NCBI GenBank assembly: GCA_013397865.1 | Contig: VZTI01001686.1 | Coordinates: 768,650 to 832,649, forward strand | DNA length: 64,000 bases | From: Struthidea cinerea | Taxonomy: Eukaryota; Chordata; Aves; Passeriformes; Corcoracidae | Direction of reading: 5' to 3' | In this document: piece by piece, positions 1 through 11,110 of the stretch | Position numbering within the stretch: the stretch's first letter is position 1 | Layout: every line of letters starts with the position of its first letter | Made by a program: the position numbers and the translations under genes | Notes under the pieces: model-generated | Databases searched by the model: none | Seen by the model: the letters and a program-made list of their open reading frames with translations, nothing else | What the model was told of the DNA's origin: nothing

Positions 1-866
1 TGCATAGAACAGAAATCTCTGGCCAGGCTGTAAAAGATTCTTGGACCTTAGCACACAATAATAAGATTAACAGAGACAGTTTGGGGAATCTGCTCTGAAA
101 CAGCTCAATTCCTGTCTCCTGAGGTCCTGAGGATTAAATAGCTACTGAAGAGCCAGAAGCACTGGAGGTCTGTTGAGGTAGGTAAACACACCTGCCATGC
201 AAGCAGTGGTTTCTAAATGGACTTCCAGAAAGGCTTCTATGGAAAGAACTGCAGTGACACAGAGGTAAGGGCTCTTACAGAAACACTGTTCAGTGGCCGA
301 GGGGAACATCTCCCAATGAGCCAGCACTGAAAGATCTTATGTTGCTTTATGTTTCCGTGGTTTGAAAATATGCGGGTAGCTACAATGCCTTACAACAAAA
401 AAAAAAAACAATTACCCAGAGAAACACCCTTAGTGGTTATGGCATAGGAAAGATGTTTGTGAGAATTTTCCTGTATCAGTGCCCATCCTGCTGTCTTTTG
501 GGGGAAGAAAATCTCCCTGCAGTGTGTAAAACATGGTTTTCTTTTTAAAAGTCTGGCAAAATATTTTTAATTGGTGGATGAATTATATCCTTTGTAATGT
601 GGTGTGTAAATGTTAGGACACTTTTCGCATAATTTCCAGTCATGGTCATTAGAAATACTTTATTCAGAAATGCCTGTTTTGTTCTCTGCAGAGTTTGCAG
701 GTGTAGATGGTGTAAGTGAAGAAGTGGCTGCTACTCTCCAGTTTGGCAAGGCCTGGATCTCCGTGCAAGGTTTGCAGGAAGTACCAGAGACAGAGTAGTT
801 AGAAAAAGTGCACACATCGCATATATACAGGCCAAAGCTGACCTCCGACCATATTGTGATATTTTT
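1..866. other. noncoding stretch, nothing recognised
   Basis: AT-rich unique-looking sequence with a run of twelve A at 397-408. Open frames of about 60 codons occur on both strands, but none resembles a known protein and none has a convincing splice context. I see no gene or RNA here. Confidence 0.5.
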
Positions 867-959
867 CATAGAATATTTTGAGTTGGAAGGGACCTGTGTT
901 CCATGTCCCTTAGTATAGCTTCTGGGAGAATCTGTTCTGTGATCTTCCCGGATGACAGG

Positions 960-1277
960 TCAGTAATTCCCAGGGTCCCCCTTTCTACCCCTCTCAAAAA
1001 TGGGTACAATGTTTCCTTTTTTCCAGTCACCTGCGACTTCATTTGAGCGCCATGACTTTTCAAACATCATGGAGGGTGGCTTAGCAAGTACATCCGCTAA
1101 TTCCCTCAGAACTCTGGGATGCATCTCATCAAGTCTCACAGACCTATATATCTTCAAGTTCCTCAGCTGCTTCCAAACCTGATCTTGCCTTGCAGAACCC
1201 TCCAGGGAGGGTAAGAGGTGTGGGAAGAGGTTGCCAGTGAAGACGGAAGCAAAAAAAGTTGCCTTCTCCTCATTCAC
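960..1277 (-). pseudogene. CR1 reverse transcriptase remnant (N-terminal part)
   Basis: This 105-codon open frame on the minus strand matches the beginning of the CR1 ORF2 reverse transcriptase. Visible blocks in order are EEKATFFASVFTGN, DEMHPRVLRELAD, PSMMFEKSW, GDWKKGNIVPIF and RKGDPGNY. These cover the region before and at the first RT motifs. The palm motifs that hold the metal-binding aspartates are absent because the element is deleted downstream. In the intact element this enzyme copies the LINE RNA at the nicked target; this remnant cannot. Confidence 0.88.
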
Positions 1278-1688
1278 TGTTACCAGTTGGCCAGCATGGT
1301 TTATCTTTGTGTGTATGTGTGCACATGCCTTCTCTGACCTTCCTTTTCAGGCTGACATACCTGTAGAAGCTGTTCTTACTCTGTGTATCCCTTGCCAGGT
1401 TCAGCTCCAGCTGCACCTTGGCCTTCCTAGCCCCATCCCTACACAACTGAGCAACATCCCTTTACTCTTCCCAGGATACCTGTGCCTGCCTCCACTCTCT
1501 GTGCATTTCCTTCTTGCCCTTTAGCCTGACCAGCAAGTCCCAATGCAGCCAGGCTGGTCTCTTGCCTTCCCTCCCTGATTTCTTATACCTGCTAACTCTT
1601 GTGCTCTAGGGGAAAGCAGTTTTAAGGAGCTGCCAGCTCTGATCTGCTCCCTTTTCTCTGAAGACAGTTTCCCAGGGGAACCTATTGA

Positions 1689-2442
1689 CTAACTCCTTGA
1701 AAAGCTGGAATTTTTTAATTCCTGAAGTTTAGGGTCCTCACTCTTTGCCTGACCCATATCCCTCAGGAGTGCAAACTCCATCAGCATGTGATCACTGCAG
1801 CCCAGGCTGACTCCAATCTTGATGTCCCCGAGTGGTTCACTTGTGTTGGTGACCATCAGATCCAGTATCATATCCCCTCTGGCAGGGCTGTCTATTGTCG
1901 CTGTTACGTCCGAGGTGCATAAAGAAAACGACATAGAGTCCAGGCTCATGAACAAGTGGAAGTGGAAGCTTTTCTTTAATAATTTTCTGACTACTATATA
2001 GGATAGATTGCAAAAAGTGTGTTGAGTGGCAATAGGTAATTGGTTCTTCGGCCATCCACCCCTTGAGAGGATTGGCCGAGTCCTAAGATACCTATTCCAT
2101 AATATTTACAGAGTCAAAGCCATAACAATCTTGCAAAACAGCTTGTGAGTGCCAGAAGTTTATGAAACTGTGACTTAGTTTAAAATAGTTTACATAGGAA
2201 AGACAGTCTTCTCACAGAATATTGAGAAAAGGCTGAAGAATTTCTCTGCTTTTAGCTTTTTAGCACCTACAGTCTATTACCTGGCTTGGAAAGTCATCCT
2301 CCCTGCATTCCAGGAGTCTGCTGGATTCCCTACAGCTCGCCATGCTTCTTTCCCAGATGTAGCAATTGTCGAAGTCCCCCAGCAGGACAAGAGCCCATGA
2401 GCGTGATTCCTCATGCCGCAGGAGCAGGGAACGCTTTGTCAA
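1689..2442 (-). pseudogene. CR1 endonuclease remnant split by an LTR insertion
   Basis: Two minus-strand pieces encode the C-terminal half of the CR1 APE-type endonuclease. The upstream piece (2442-2272) contains ALVLLGDFDN and RLLECREDDFPSQVI. The downstream piece (1895-1689) contains ILDLMVTN and the catalytic-region block GCSDH. A 376-bp LTR separates them. When the LTR and one copy of its 6-bp duplication are ignored, the frame runs on across the join without a shift, so the LTR landed in an endonuclease frame that was still open at that site. The family uses this enzyme to nick target DNA; this copy is non-functional. Confidence 0.85.
1896..2271 (-). mobile_element. solo LTR of an endogenous retrovirus (ERVK-like), nested in CR1
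   Basis: The element is 376 bp and begins TG and ends CA on either strand. It is flanked by an exact 6-bp direct repeat, gtctat, at 1890-1895 and 2272-2277. Removing it restores a continuous CR1 frame, which fixes the boundaries. Orientation is minus: in that direction there are two CCAAT boxes (2071-2075 and 2039-2043), a TATA-like cctatatagt at 1993-2002 and an ATTAAA polyadenylation signal at 1975-1980, in promoter order. A 6-bp duplication is typical of ERVK/betaretrovirus-like elements. No internal retroviral sequence remains, so this is a solo LTR left by recombination. The exact family name is not determined. Confidence 0.9.
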
Positions 2443-2674
2443 CAGGCTCCCCTTGAACAGTAAGAAACCAAATAAAATTCGCAGTGTAGCTCTACTACCA
2501 TAAAGTTCAAAAGTATTAATGGTTACATATCAAAGAGGAGGATTATGCGTGGCTCAGGTAGCCACCACACCTGGAATTACGAGCACTTCCAATCCACGCA
2601 GCGTACAAGTCAGTGCACCGATAAAAAGAACCAAAAAATGTGGTCCAGGGCAACAAACAGTATTTTTGACCCCT
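2443..2674. other. short unassigned segment between two repeats
   Basis: Unrecognised sequence between the CR1 fragment and the next LTR. It carries at least six CpG dinucleotides between about 2475 and 2625, more than the surrounding DNA. It could be part of another mobile element I do not recognise. No coding signal is convincing. Confidence 0.3.
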
Positions 2675-3260
2675 GTGCTTGTTTTGGCTGGGATAGAGTT
2701 AATTTTCTTCCCAGTAACTGGTATGGGCTATACTTCAGATTTGTGCTGGAAATGGTGTTGGTAACACAGGGATATTTTAGCTGTTGCTAAGCAGGGCTTG
2801 CACAGTGTCAAGGCTTTTTCTGCTCCTCACACCACTCCACCAGTGAGCAGGCTGGGTGTGGACAAGCAGTTTGGAGGGGACACAGCCAGGACAGCTGAGC
2901 CCAACTGACCAAAGGGATATCCCACACCATCTGGCATCATGCTCAGCATATAGAGCTGGGGGAAGAAGGAAGGTAGGGACATTTGGGGTTATGTCTTCCT
3001 GAGACACTATCACATGTGATGGAGCCCAGCTTCCCTGGGGATGGTTGAACACCTGCCTGCCCATGGGAAGTGGGGAATTAATTCCTTGTTCTGTTTTGCT
3101 TGTGCACGTGGCTTTTGCTTTATCTATTAAATTGTCTTTTTCCTCAGCCAATGACGTTTCTCACTTTTACCCTTCTGATTCTCCACCCCATGCTGCTGGT
3201 AGGGGGCTGAGTGAGCAGCTCTGTGGGGCTGAGTTGCCAGCTGAAGTCAGATCACAACCA
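2675..3260 (+). mobile_element. LTR, avian ERVL-type family (songbird TguLTR5-like)
   Basis: A block of about 586 bp starting near tgtgcttgttttggctggga and ending near gatcacaacca reads, from memory, as a very abundant songbird LTR family. In the plus direction it has a TATA-like catatagagctggggg near 2947 and a promoter-to-polyA layout with attaaa near 3126. The pentamer cctgt lies at both edges (2672-2676 and 3261-3265). It overlaps the expected TG start, so the exact target-site duplication is unresolved. I see no internal retroviral sequence on either side, so it looks like a solo LTR. Open frames inside it, including a 124-codon one on the minus strand (2777-3151), are incidental. The family name is from memory, not a search. 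Confidence 0.78.
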
Positions 3261-5725
3261 CCTGTAAGATAAATTTGTACTACACAGAGAATGTATAAGA
3301 CAAATTTTTTACTATCTAGCATAGTGAATACTCAAGAGAGAGACAAGCAGACTTTATAAATACTATCAAACTGACAGCACAAATGAAAGAAGGGAATTAT
3401 TTAGTCTCAGAAAATAGCAGGTCAAGAAGAAAGGCCCTCAAGCTAAGGAAAGTTTATATTACAAAAAGCTCTTCATGGAGCAATTAGATGGTCATATGTA
3501 TATACCTGAAAAGAACTGGGAAATATGTGTTTTGATTGTTTAAAAGCTGACATTAGAGTAAGTGTGTCAGAGCAAACCCCTACTGAAAATCGCCTGCAGT
3601 AGCACAGAATGAAGACATGCTCTTGGTTCATGGAATTAATAAAATCAGCTAATTGGGAAATAGCTCTGGTGCCTGAGTCACCCTGTACCTGCTATTTTAC
3701 ATCTTTTGCAAAGTAGGCATAAAAATGCTAATACGTAGTCAGAATAAAATGTCATTATTCTGGCTGCAGTCAGCTTCACGCTTATTTTACTGTGTTGTCA
3801 ATTTCTGCATATGGCAGTTTCAAATCCACTTCTCGTGCTGTAGGTATTTAAGTACAGTTTACAGAAAACAGAAAATATCTTTGTCAGAAGGCCAGACTGT
3901 CCTTTAAATACACAGAAAAGGACTGAGTGATCTCAGTTCTGACACTGGTATCTATCCTTTTACGCACATTATTCCCCTCCCCAGTGAAGCCAAGAGGAAT
4001 AATAGTTTCCCCCTTCTACACTTTTTATGGATCACGTGCCAAAAGTACATGATGATGTGGTTTACTTTGGAGTTTTTTTCATTAGTATCTGCAATGTAAT
4101 CAGTGAAGTCAACAGTACTCTAGAAATAGGGACACAGTCTTATCTAAATAGCTTTATTTGACAATAGAATAAGGAATTGGAATGGATTCACATTTGCTAA
4201 TTTGTTTTCTCCACATGGACAGCTTTTCTTGTTGTAACAGCACTTCAAATATAATGCATTTAAATTGTTACTGTGTTACAGCTTTTTCTGCTTTTCAGAG
4301 AAAAAGTAGCTGATGTTCTTTTCTAAAAAAGAAAAAAGGTTAAATGTGATTTTAAGAAGAAAAACACATTTCTTTTCATAGCAAAATAATTTTAAGGCAG
4401 GCCAACCTTGAGTTCAAACTAATTGGTAAGATTCCTTCAAATTAGTTATGGATTGTCACTGTCAAAATCTGTTTCTTTACAGTAGCATGACATTTTCCAT
4501 CCTTTAAGTTCTCACAGGAACATAGATAAATTCTGATGACAGAGCTTTCAGAAAGCCTGTAAAATGCATGTCTAAAATGTGGCTATAGTCCTAAACTATT
4601 TTTCAGAACTGGAAAGTATAATACTGTAACATCAGGCCATTTCAAGTTAGCAGTGACAACTGCTCAAACCAGTTCCTTAAAAGGCTCAGAACTGGGAGTG
4701 ATAAGGACTGATTAAATTAATTGGCACTGGAAAACTCCCAAAGACTTGCACGTGTATGCAAAAGAGATAAAACTCACAACTATTCCAACTCCCCTACATT
4801 CATGAAAGATAAGTATATCTAGAGTTCCTCCTGCTCTGGAAATGGTTTTGGAGAGCATATTCTACAGATACATGAAGTACCTGACACTGTGCTTACTTCA
4901 CTTTTATGCTGCTGTGAATAAAATCTGGAGGGTCTCCTCAGAATAAAGCCCATCTAATTGAAACCCAGAGTAAAGCCTTAAGAAAGTCTCTCCTCCCGTT
5001 TAACTCATGAGGTCAATTTTCTAAAAATGTTTAGTTCACATGACTCAGTGTATTGTTCTAATAAATAATTCCTGAATTGCACTCATTAAAAGTCCTAATG
5101 ACTTTACAACATTATAGACTAAAAGTTAATGCATATTTCAGTCATATGGACTTCAAAAATAAGAACATCCTGAGGACACTGTGGGCATCTGTCAGATGAG
5201 TGAAGAGCGATAAATGTGGGCATGTATCATTATCCCCTTGAATGCCACAACCCCATCTGTAAACTAATGAGAATTCATTACAAAGATACTCGAGAAAAGC
5301 AGATTACCTTGGATTTATGGAAAGGTAAATCTGGTTTTGCTTATTGTCTGTTTGCTTGTTTTCAAGGTCCTTACAAATGAACAGCCACCACCTTATTTAT
5401 TGTGCTTTTCTAGTTTTCTCTTCTCTGTGAAGTCGGAAAGATTAATGTTAGAAACCTGATTCGGATCGAATCAAATCTATCGATCTGCTTTTTGAAACAC
5501 CTGAGCGTAAGGCAGGGATGCTCCTTCATTTGCATTCTCATACAACCTTAGCAAGCATCAGCTGGTCACGTAGGAGAAGACTTTCAAGTGACCACTGATT
5601 ATATATTCCCTTTAACATGTATGATTTTTCTGGAAATTTTGCACTGACCTGAAAATTTTGAAGAAGAGCTGGAAGAGACTGTGATAGGGGACACATAAAA
5701 TTGGGACAACCAGCCACAATACCCT
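3261..5725. other. noncoding stretch, nothing recognised
   Basis: AT-rich sequence of about 2.5 kb with no long open frame, no recognisable repeat and no RNA gene. From about 3910 to 5725 there is not even a 60-codon open frame. Confidence 0.5.
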
Positions 5726-5952
5726 GGAATCATGTAATCCTTAAGGTTGGAAAAGACCTTTAAGATCATTGAATCCAATCATCAACCCAGCACAGTCAAG
5801 CCCACCGCTAAATTCTATCTCTAAGTGCCACATCTACACATTTTTTAACACCTGCAGGGATGGTGACTGCATCACTTCTCTCAGGTCAGCCTGTTCCAAT
5901 GCTCGATTACCCTTTCAGTGAACAAATTTTTCCTAATATCCAATCTAATATG
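5726..5952 (-). mobile_element. CR1 LINE 3' tail, severely 5'-truncated
   Basis: About 227 bp match the complement of the CR1 3' end in order: ggaatcatgtaatcc, aaggttggaaaagacctttaa, gatcattgaatccaa, a cagggatggtgactgcatca block, cagcctgttccaatgctcga and ttcctaatatccaatctaa. The 3' tip is at the left, so the element is on the minus strand. The copy is short and moderately diverged, and carries no coding sequence. Such tails are the commonest repeat in bird genomes. Confidence 0.93.
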
Positions 5953-7710
5953 GTATCTATGGAAAAGATGTAAACAGAAATGAGTTAGGAGTCCCGTGTG
6001 AGATGGCATGGAGTACCAGCGTTTCTCAGAGCATCCAAGCCCTGCACCAGCATTTCTCAGACCAGGTTTAAATAAAAACTAACTGTTTTTGCAGTGAAAA
6101 TTATAGCTCCCCATTTGATTAGATATTGGAAAGTACAAATAAACATGTAGTGTAAGGATGCAGATGAACATGTGAGTGAAGATGGGAGGTGTAGGGAATG
6201 GCATTTCCATCTTCCTTCTGTCCCATCAGAGCTCACATCTTTATATTAATCATTATCATGAAATATGAATTCCTTTTGAGAGGGACTTGCTGAACTCTAT
6301 GGATTGTTTTGGTGTCTCAGACCAGGACGAGGAGTGTGATGTCCTCTGAGGCAAGTGAATGTGCCTCTGAGGCAGCTGAAAGGGTTTGTATGGGAAACTG
6401 GAGGCCTACGGACAACTTTTGAAGTGAGAAAGCCTGACCACCGACCTCTGTGCTGATAAGGCATGCACAGGTTCTGTGTTCATTCAAGAGCTCCCTGTTG
6501 GACAGGAGCTCCTTACCACCGAGATGCTGTGAGGTGTCCGTCAAGGTCTGTCAGAGTAAACCTCGTTCCAGTAATCCCTGCTGACGCACAGTTAAGAACT
6601 TTAAAGCACTGATGTAAATTGCAGCAGTCTGGCAGCTGCTATAAATTGTATCCAAGTTGGGCTGGATCAATAAGATCCAAAGTCTCCTTGGATTCTCCTC
6701 TTTCTTATACCAGAAGAGGCTCTAATATTTGTTCTTATTCTTCTGCCAAAATAAAAGTATCATGCCACAAAGAAATAGGACAATATACATTCAACATAAA
6801 ACATGGAAAGCCTTGGCCATGTTTCCCCAGTCAGGTCTAAATCTGTACATGTTTCCTGCTTGGTTATGACTGCAGTCGGTCCCCTCCTCTCCACCCCATA
6901 CTGAGGTGTCCTGTTAAGAAAGAGGGCAGCTCAGCAGTTCAAGTCCTCACTGGTGAATAGAAATTTTGCTGCTCCCTGTTAAGGTTTGTTGTATATGAGG
7001 AACAAATTCTCTTGCCTGCAGTATTCTGGCAATGAGTACTTTTTGCAGATTGATTAAATGCTTCAGCTTTGCTCAGTCTGTTAATCTCAGCAGCCATTTA
7101 TTGCTTCATATACTACAGGGCATTGGGGATTATCTCTTAAGCACTGCGTGTAGAAGGCATGTAGCAGCAAGATACAAATCTTGTGTCTTGGAAACGCTTC
7201 TCTGGAAATAAAGAAGAGCAGCTGTCAGTGAAAACCAGGATGGTTTATATTGGCACTGGATGCCTCAAACTTTTGTCATCAATACTGTGAGCTCCAATGT
7301 CCTCCATCACCTCAGTGATACTAACTCAGAACCTGTGGGTTAGCATAATGTACTGCTTCTGCTACACCCTTGCTTCTCTGTTAATTCCCAGTGATACCTG
7401 ACCCAGTGGAAAAGGGACTTGCAATGTTGCAAACCTCCTAGAACAACATGAGCAATTGTTCTCGTGTGTTGGCTGGAACACTCAGCCTCTTAATCCAGTG
7501 AACTCCTATTGCTTCCTTCCAACGTTGCAGGTATTGTTATTCTGCATATTAGGAATATACTTAAAGGTAATAAGTGCATCTTAGTGGACTAAGCAAACAT
7601 ATATCAAGTGTGTTAGCAATGAGCTACCAGCAGGAATAAACCAAACTCTTACTTTATCCTCAGTCTTTAACTACCTTTTTTCTTTTGTTGCGCAAAACCT
7701 GATGCTTAGC
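5953..7710. other. noncoding stretch, nothing recognised
   Basis: Unique-looking sequence. The two small open frames (6317-6544 minus, 6619-6840 plus) have no recognisable motif and no splice or start context. I see no gene or repeat here. Confidence 0.5.
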
Positions 7711-8313
7711 TGTCTTGGGGTAACTTTATGATGTGTATCCCCTATTGCTACTCTATGCCTACCAATCTTTTCTGTGCCTTTAAACTGAGCCTGAGAGGGA
7801 CAGAAGAAAAAAACTTTTCAAAGCAGTTGTTTCAAGGACACTGAGATACGCTCCTCGGTTTCTGCGGTGCCCTTGGGGTTTTTTTTCAAGCCAACTTTTT
7901 TCGGCTCTTTTTTTTTTCTGGCATGAGATGGAGAGTTGAACTTTGTTTTCCTAGGATTTTGGAGATTTTTTTCTCTTCTTCTCTTCTGGACTGTTTTGAC
8001 AAAATCTGAACACATCAGGAGAATTTTTTCCCAGAGGCCGGGGGGGGTGGCCCCTCGCCGACCCAGCTCCGAGGAGGAGAGAGACCACACCTACAGAAGA
8101 ACCCGGACATCTTCCCAGGTTTTCTCTCCACAGAGAGAGAGATCTCATTATTTAGCATCATTATTCCCCTCTTGTGTTTGTTAAATAAATAGCTTTTATC
8201 TCTTTCACTTTCCTTAGAGGAAAATTTTTTTCCCGAACCTGGTGGGGGAGGGGTGGTTGCAACCTGACTTCTATCAGAGGATATTTTCCTCCAAATTTGT
8301 CCAAACTAGGACA
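7711..8313 (+). mobile_element. LTR of an endogenous retrovirus
   Basis: A block of about 603 bp starts tgtcttggggtaactttatg and ends ccaaactaggaca, giving the TG...CA ends of an LTR. It has runs of T and pyrimidines in the middle, a G-run with ggccggggggggtgg near 8036-8050, and an AATAAA polyadenylation signal at 8184-8189, which sets the orientation as plus. From memory it resembles a repeated songbird LTR family. I cannot find a matching short direct repeat at the two ends, so the precise limits may be off or one flank has diverged. Overlapping open frames on both strands (7818-8184) are products of the low-complexity sequence. Confidence 0.7.
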
Positions 8314-10719
8314 AATTATATATTACTGCTACATTAGTAGCAGTGGAGCTATGCCAGTCCACAGCAGCGAAGGGATGGCCTCTCGGCTGTTCAGCCACTG
8401 TTACTGACTTTGAGACATCATCTGTCACTCTCTAAATCCTTTCCTTGGTTACTTGCTTAATACTGGATTGTCTTTCATTTCAGTAATGTAAAAACAAATA
8501 GGCACATGCATCAGGATGAATTCACTCTGCACTCAGTTAACAATATAGTTAACCAGGTTGTGTTTACATTTCTAGTCGTTTGAATGGGTTCGTACAGCAC
8601 TTCTTTTAGAGAGCTTGATACCCAATGAGCAGTGAGGCACATGCACAGAGAGAAAAGACTGTGACCAGAGTGTTTTGATGCTCCTTGCTTTCTGGCTGCT
8701 CTGTTTATCCTGCTCTAACACATCGGCATTTAGATGGTCTGTCTATTTATGCTCATCTCTTCTCCCTTTGTGCATTCCTAAGTCCTTGACTCATTGCCTT
8801 GCTAGCGCATAAGAATGTTTTTCCTACCCTATCTCTTCTGATGGACACACCTTCCAGACTTGAACCCCTTGACCTACTGGAAACGATGGAGTAGAAAACA
8901 GAAAATAGTTTTGAAGCTGAACATTGCATGAGAAGGATGAGTTACAGGGTGATTTGAAGACCTTTGAAAACAACAAACAAGATCAGAAATTCTCAGCACC
9001 TGGCCAGGCTGCAGAGTTTCCTGCCAATCTACTCTGGCAGTGCCATGGAGAGAGTTTAGGACATGAAGGAGACCATGATGCCTTCCAATAGCACAGAAAG
9101 GCATTCTCTGTCTCCCAGAATGGTGACAGGCTTTCCGCTCACACCAACCCAGGCACTCAGCCCTGCATCTCTGCTGCCTGAGCATTCAGGTCACCAACAG
9201 CCCAGCTGAGAGTTTTGTTTCTCCCCGGCTCCTTGCCATCCGCATGTTACTGCTTCCCTCCAAGTTTTCAAAATGCTTCTTGACCACAAGAAAGCAAGCA
9301 AGTCCCCCACTTGCTCCTATTTCCCTGACCAAAAAAGCCCCAAATGCATATCCCATCATGTGTGTATTTTTCACTCAGCTGGCTTCTCTTTTTCAACAGC
9401 GACCTTGGTTCCCCATGCCACTTTTTCTGGTCTTCATAATATCAAATAGTTTTTTGGGTTTCTTAACGAAAATTTAACTTTATCAAGAACAACCCATGTA
9501 TGATTATCTAATGCATGATTTGATGAGGAAGGTGTTAATACCAAAAATTAGTGCTGGCTTTTTGCATCATCCTGTTAATTCTGAGTAATGTTTTGGAGCA
9601 ATTTTATTGAAATGGGAATCAGTCTTAGATTTTAACATCATTCATTTTTTTTTCTTTTCCATCCATTAGTTTAGTGATGATAAGGGGGGAGGGGAGGGAA
9701 GCAAAATTTTTAGTAGCTTTCTTCCTTGTCCCAAATTTATTACTTTATTTGTTTCCAAATTGTTTTTTTTTTTTTCTTTTATTTGACAACAGCCAAAAAT
9801 GAATTTTTCTTCCTTTCCCCTTCCTACATGAGCAGGAGCCCTAAGTGTTTTGGCCTTCACCATTGCATTTTAAAGTTTTGTGTGGTGGTCACATCCAAAA
9901 CAGAAGCAAGCCATGAACTTGTGCAAGTGCAAAGCACGGACCTGCCATGATTATTCCTGAGAGCAGAACAGCCAGAGTGGCACACCAAAGAGCAAGTGCT
10001 GCTGTGAAGTTTCTCACAGCAAGGTAGGGTCACCCCTTCTTCGTTCCCATGCCAGTGACCCAGCAAGAACCTCAGTATTTTGAGGGGTCAGAGAAGACCA
10101 TCTGTGGTAAGAAACCTCAGAGAGAATTTGGACAAAGTCGTATCTCCGAAATGTCCCAAGATTTTGAACAGCACCGTAGATCATTGATGGGGATGAAAGA
10201 AAAAAAATAAAAACAACAAAGAAAACAAACCTGAAACCCATGAACCACTCTTTTTAGTTTTGCCAATTCAGCACCTGTAACATCCCTTTGAGGCATCAGG
10301 CTTAACCATTTCACAGTTTTTTATGTGAACTGAAAAGTAGAAGGTGAAACAAAGTTCAGGGGTCTCCTGGGAATCTACAACTCTCTGATACATGGAATGT
10401 TTCTCAGACTAGAGAAAGTGAAGGACAAGTGGAAGTCAAAGGCGTAAGAGCAAAGAGAGAAACGTATAGAAGTGCTTAAAGAAAGAAAGAGGGTTTCAAT
10501 CTGACCTGGCAGCTGCCAGAAAACAACTGCAAGATAAGAGCACATTCTGGCCATGACAAGGAGGGCAATTAGCAGCTATGGAGAGAGTGTGATAGCACAG
10601 GGGCATTATCAATAGGTGATTAGTATTACTGTTAAAATAGTCACTCAAAGTGATGCCTTTTCTTGGTCTTAAAATCAAGAATCAAACAGGGTTAGAAGGG
10701 AAAAAAAGATTTTACCTCT
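8314..10719. other. noncoding stretch with a T tract
   Basis: AT-rich unique-looking sequence. It holds a run of 13 T at 9763-9775 inside a pyrimidine-rich patch and a G/A-rich patch near 9681-9700. Open frames of 62-103 codons are present on both strands, but none resembles a known protein. Confidence 0.45.
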
Positions 10720-11110
10720 ATATTTATTTTAAGGACCCTTAGGTGCACCACATCCAGGTGGAAAACTGCACACTGCAATGCACACATACAATCTATCTGG
10801 TATAACATCATAGGTTTTACTAATTAGCATATCTATCAAAGATTCCCCAATGAGAGGCTCAAGTGAGTCCCCCTCCCCAAGGAACCTTCTGCTGGATGAT
10901 TCTATCTTAGTTTACAAAATGTGTTCTGGAGAGGACCTTGGGGTCTGGGGCTTTCTGATCCCTAACTACGAGGCTTCTAAGATGTTTAGTCTCCTAGCTT
11001 GACAATAAGTCTAAGAATGTAGGCTAAAAAGCACTAAGAATACAAAAGCTATAAAGAAGTATATAAAAGGGGTATAAAAGAAAAGGCAAAAAATCATCAT
11101 GGCATCAATA
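10720..11110 (+). mobile_element. possible LTR-like fragment with a strong TATA box
   Basis: This block has an attagcatatc motif near 10824, a CT/GA-rich middle and a strong TATATAAAA at 11060-11068 followed by a second TATA-like gtataaaag. The order and wording recall avian retroviral LTRs, but I could not find TG/CA ends, a target-site duplication or a polyadenylation signal. It may instead be unique AT-rich DNA. Confidence 0.25.

Larger units (their letters stand above)
867..2440 (-). mobile_element. CR1 LINE fragment, broken, carrying a nested LTR
   Basis: A non-LTR retrotransposon of the CR1 family lies on the minus strand with its 3' end at the left. The left edge (867 onward) reads as the complement of the CR1 tail: catagaat, then a ggttggaaggg-like block. 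From about 930 rightward the minus strand decodes into CR1 ORF2: reverse transcriptase start (960-1277), linker (about 1280-1690, with stops and frameshifts) and endonuclease end (1689-1895 plus 2272-2442). The 3' half of the reverse transcriptase, including the catalytic YADD region, is missing between about 900 and 950, so the tail is joined directly to mid-RT. The 5' end is truncated near 2440, as is usual for CR1. The copy is dead. CR1 identity is from my knowledge of the family's protein and tail motifs. Confidence 0.88.

Noticed and set aside
2777..3151. 124-codon minus-strand frame
   Set aside because: It lies wholly inside the ERVL-type LTR and antisense to it; LTRs of this type do not encode protein.
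7818..8184. Lys/Arg/Ser-rich frames of 65-90 codons on both strands
   Set aside because: Products of T-rich and purine-rich low complexity inside the 7711-8313 LTR.
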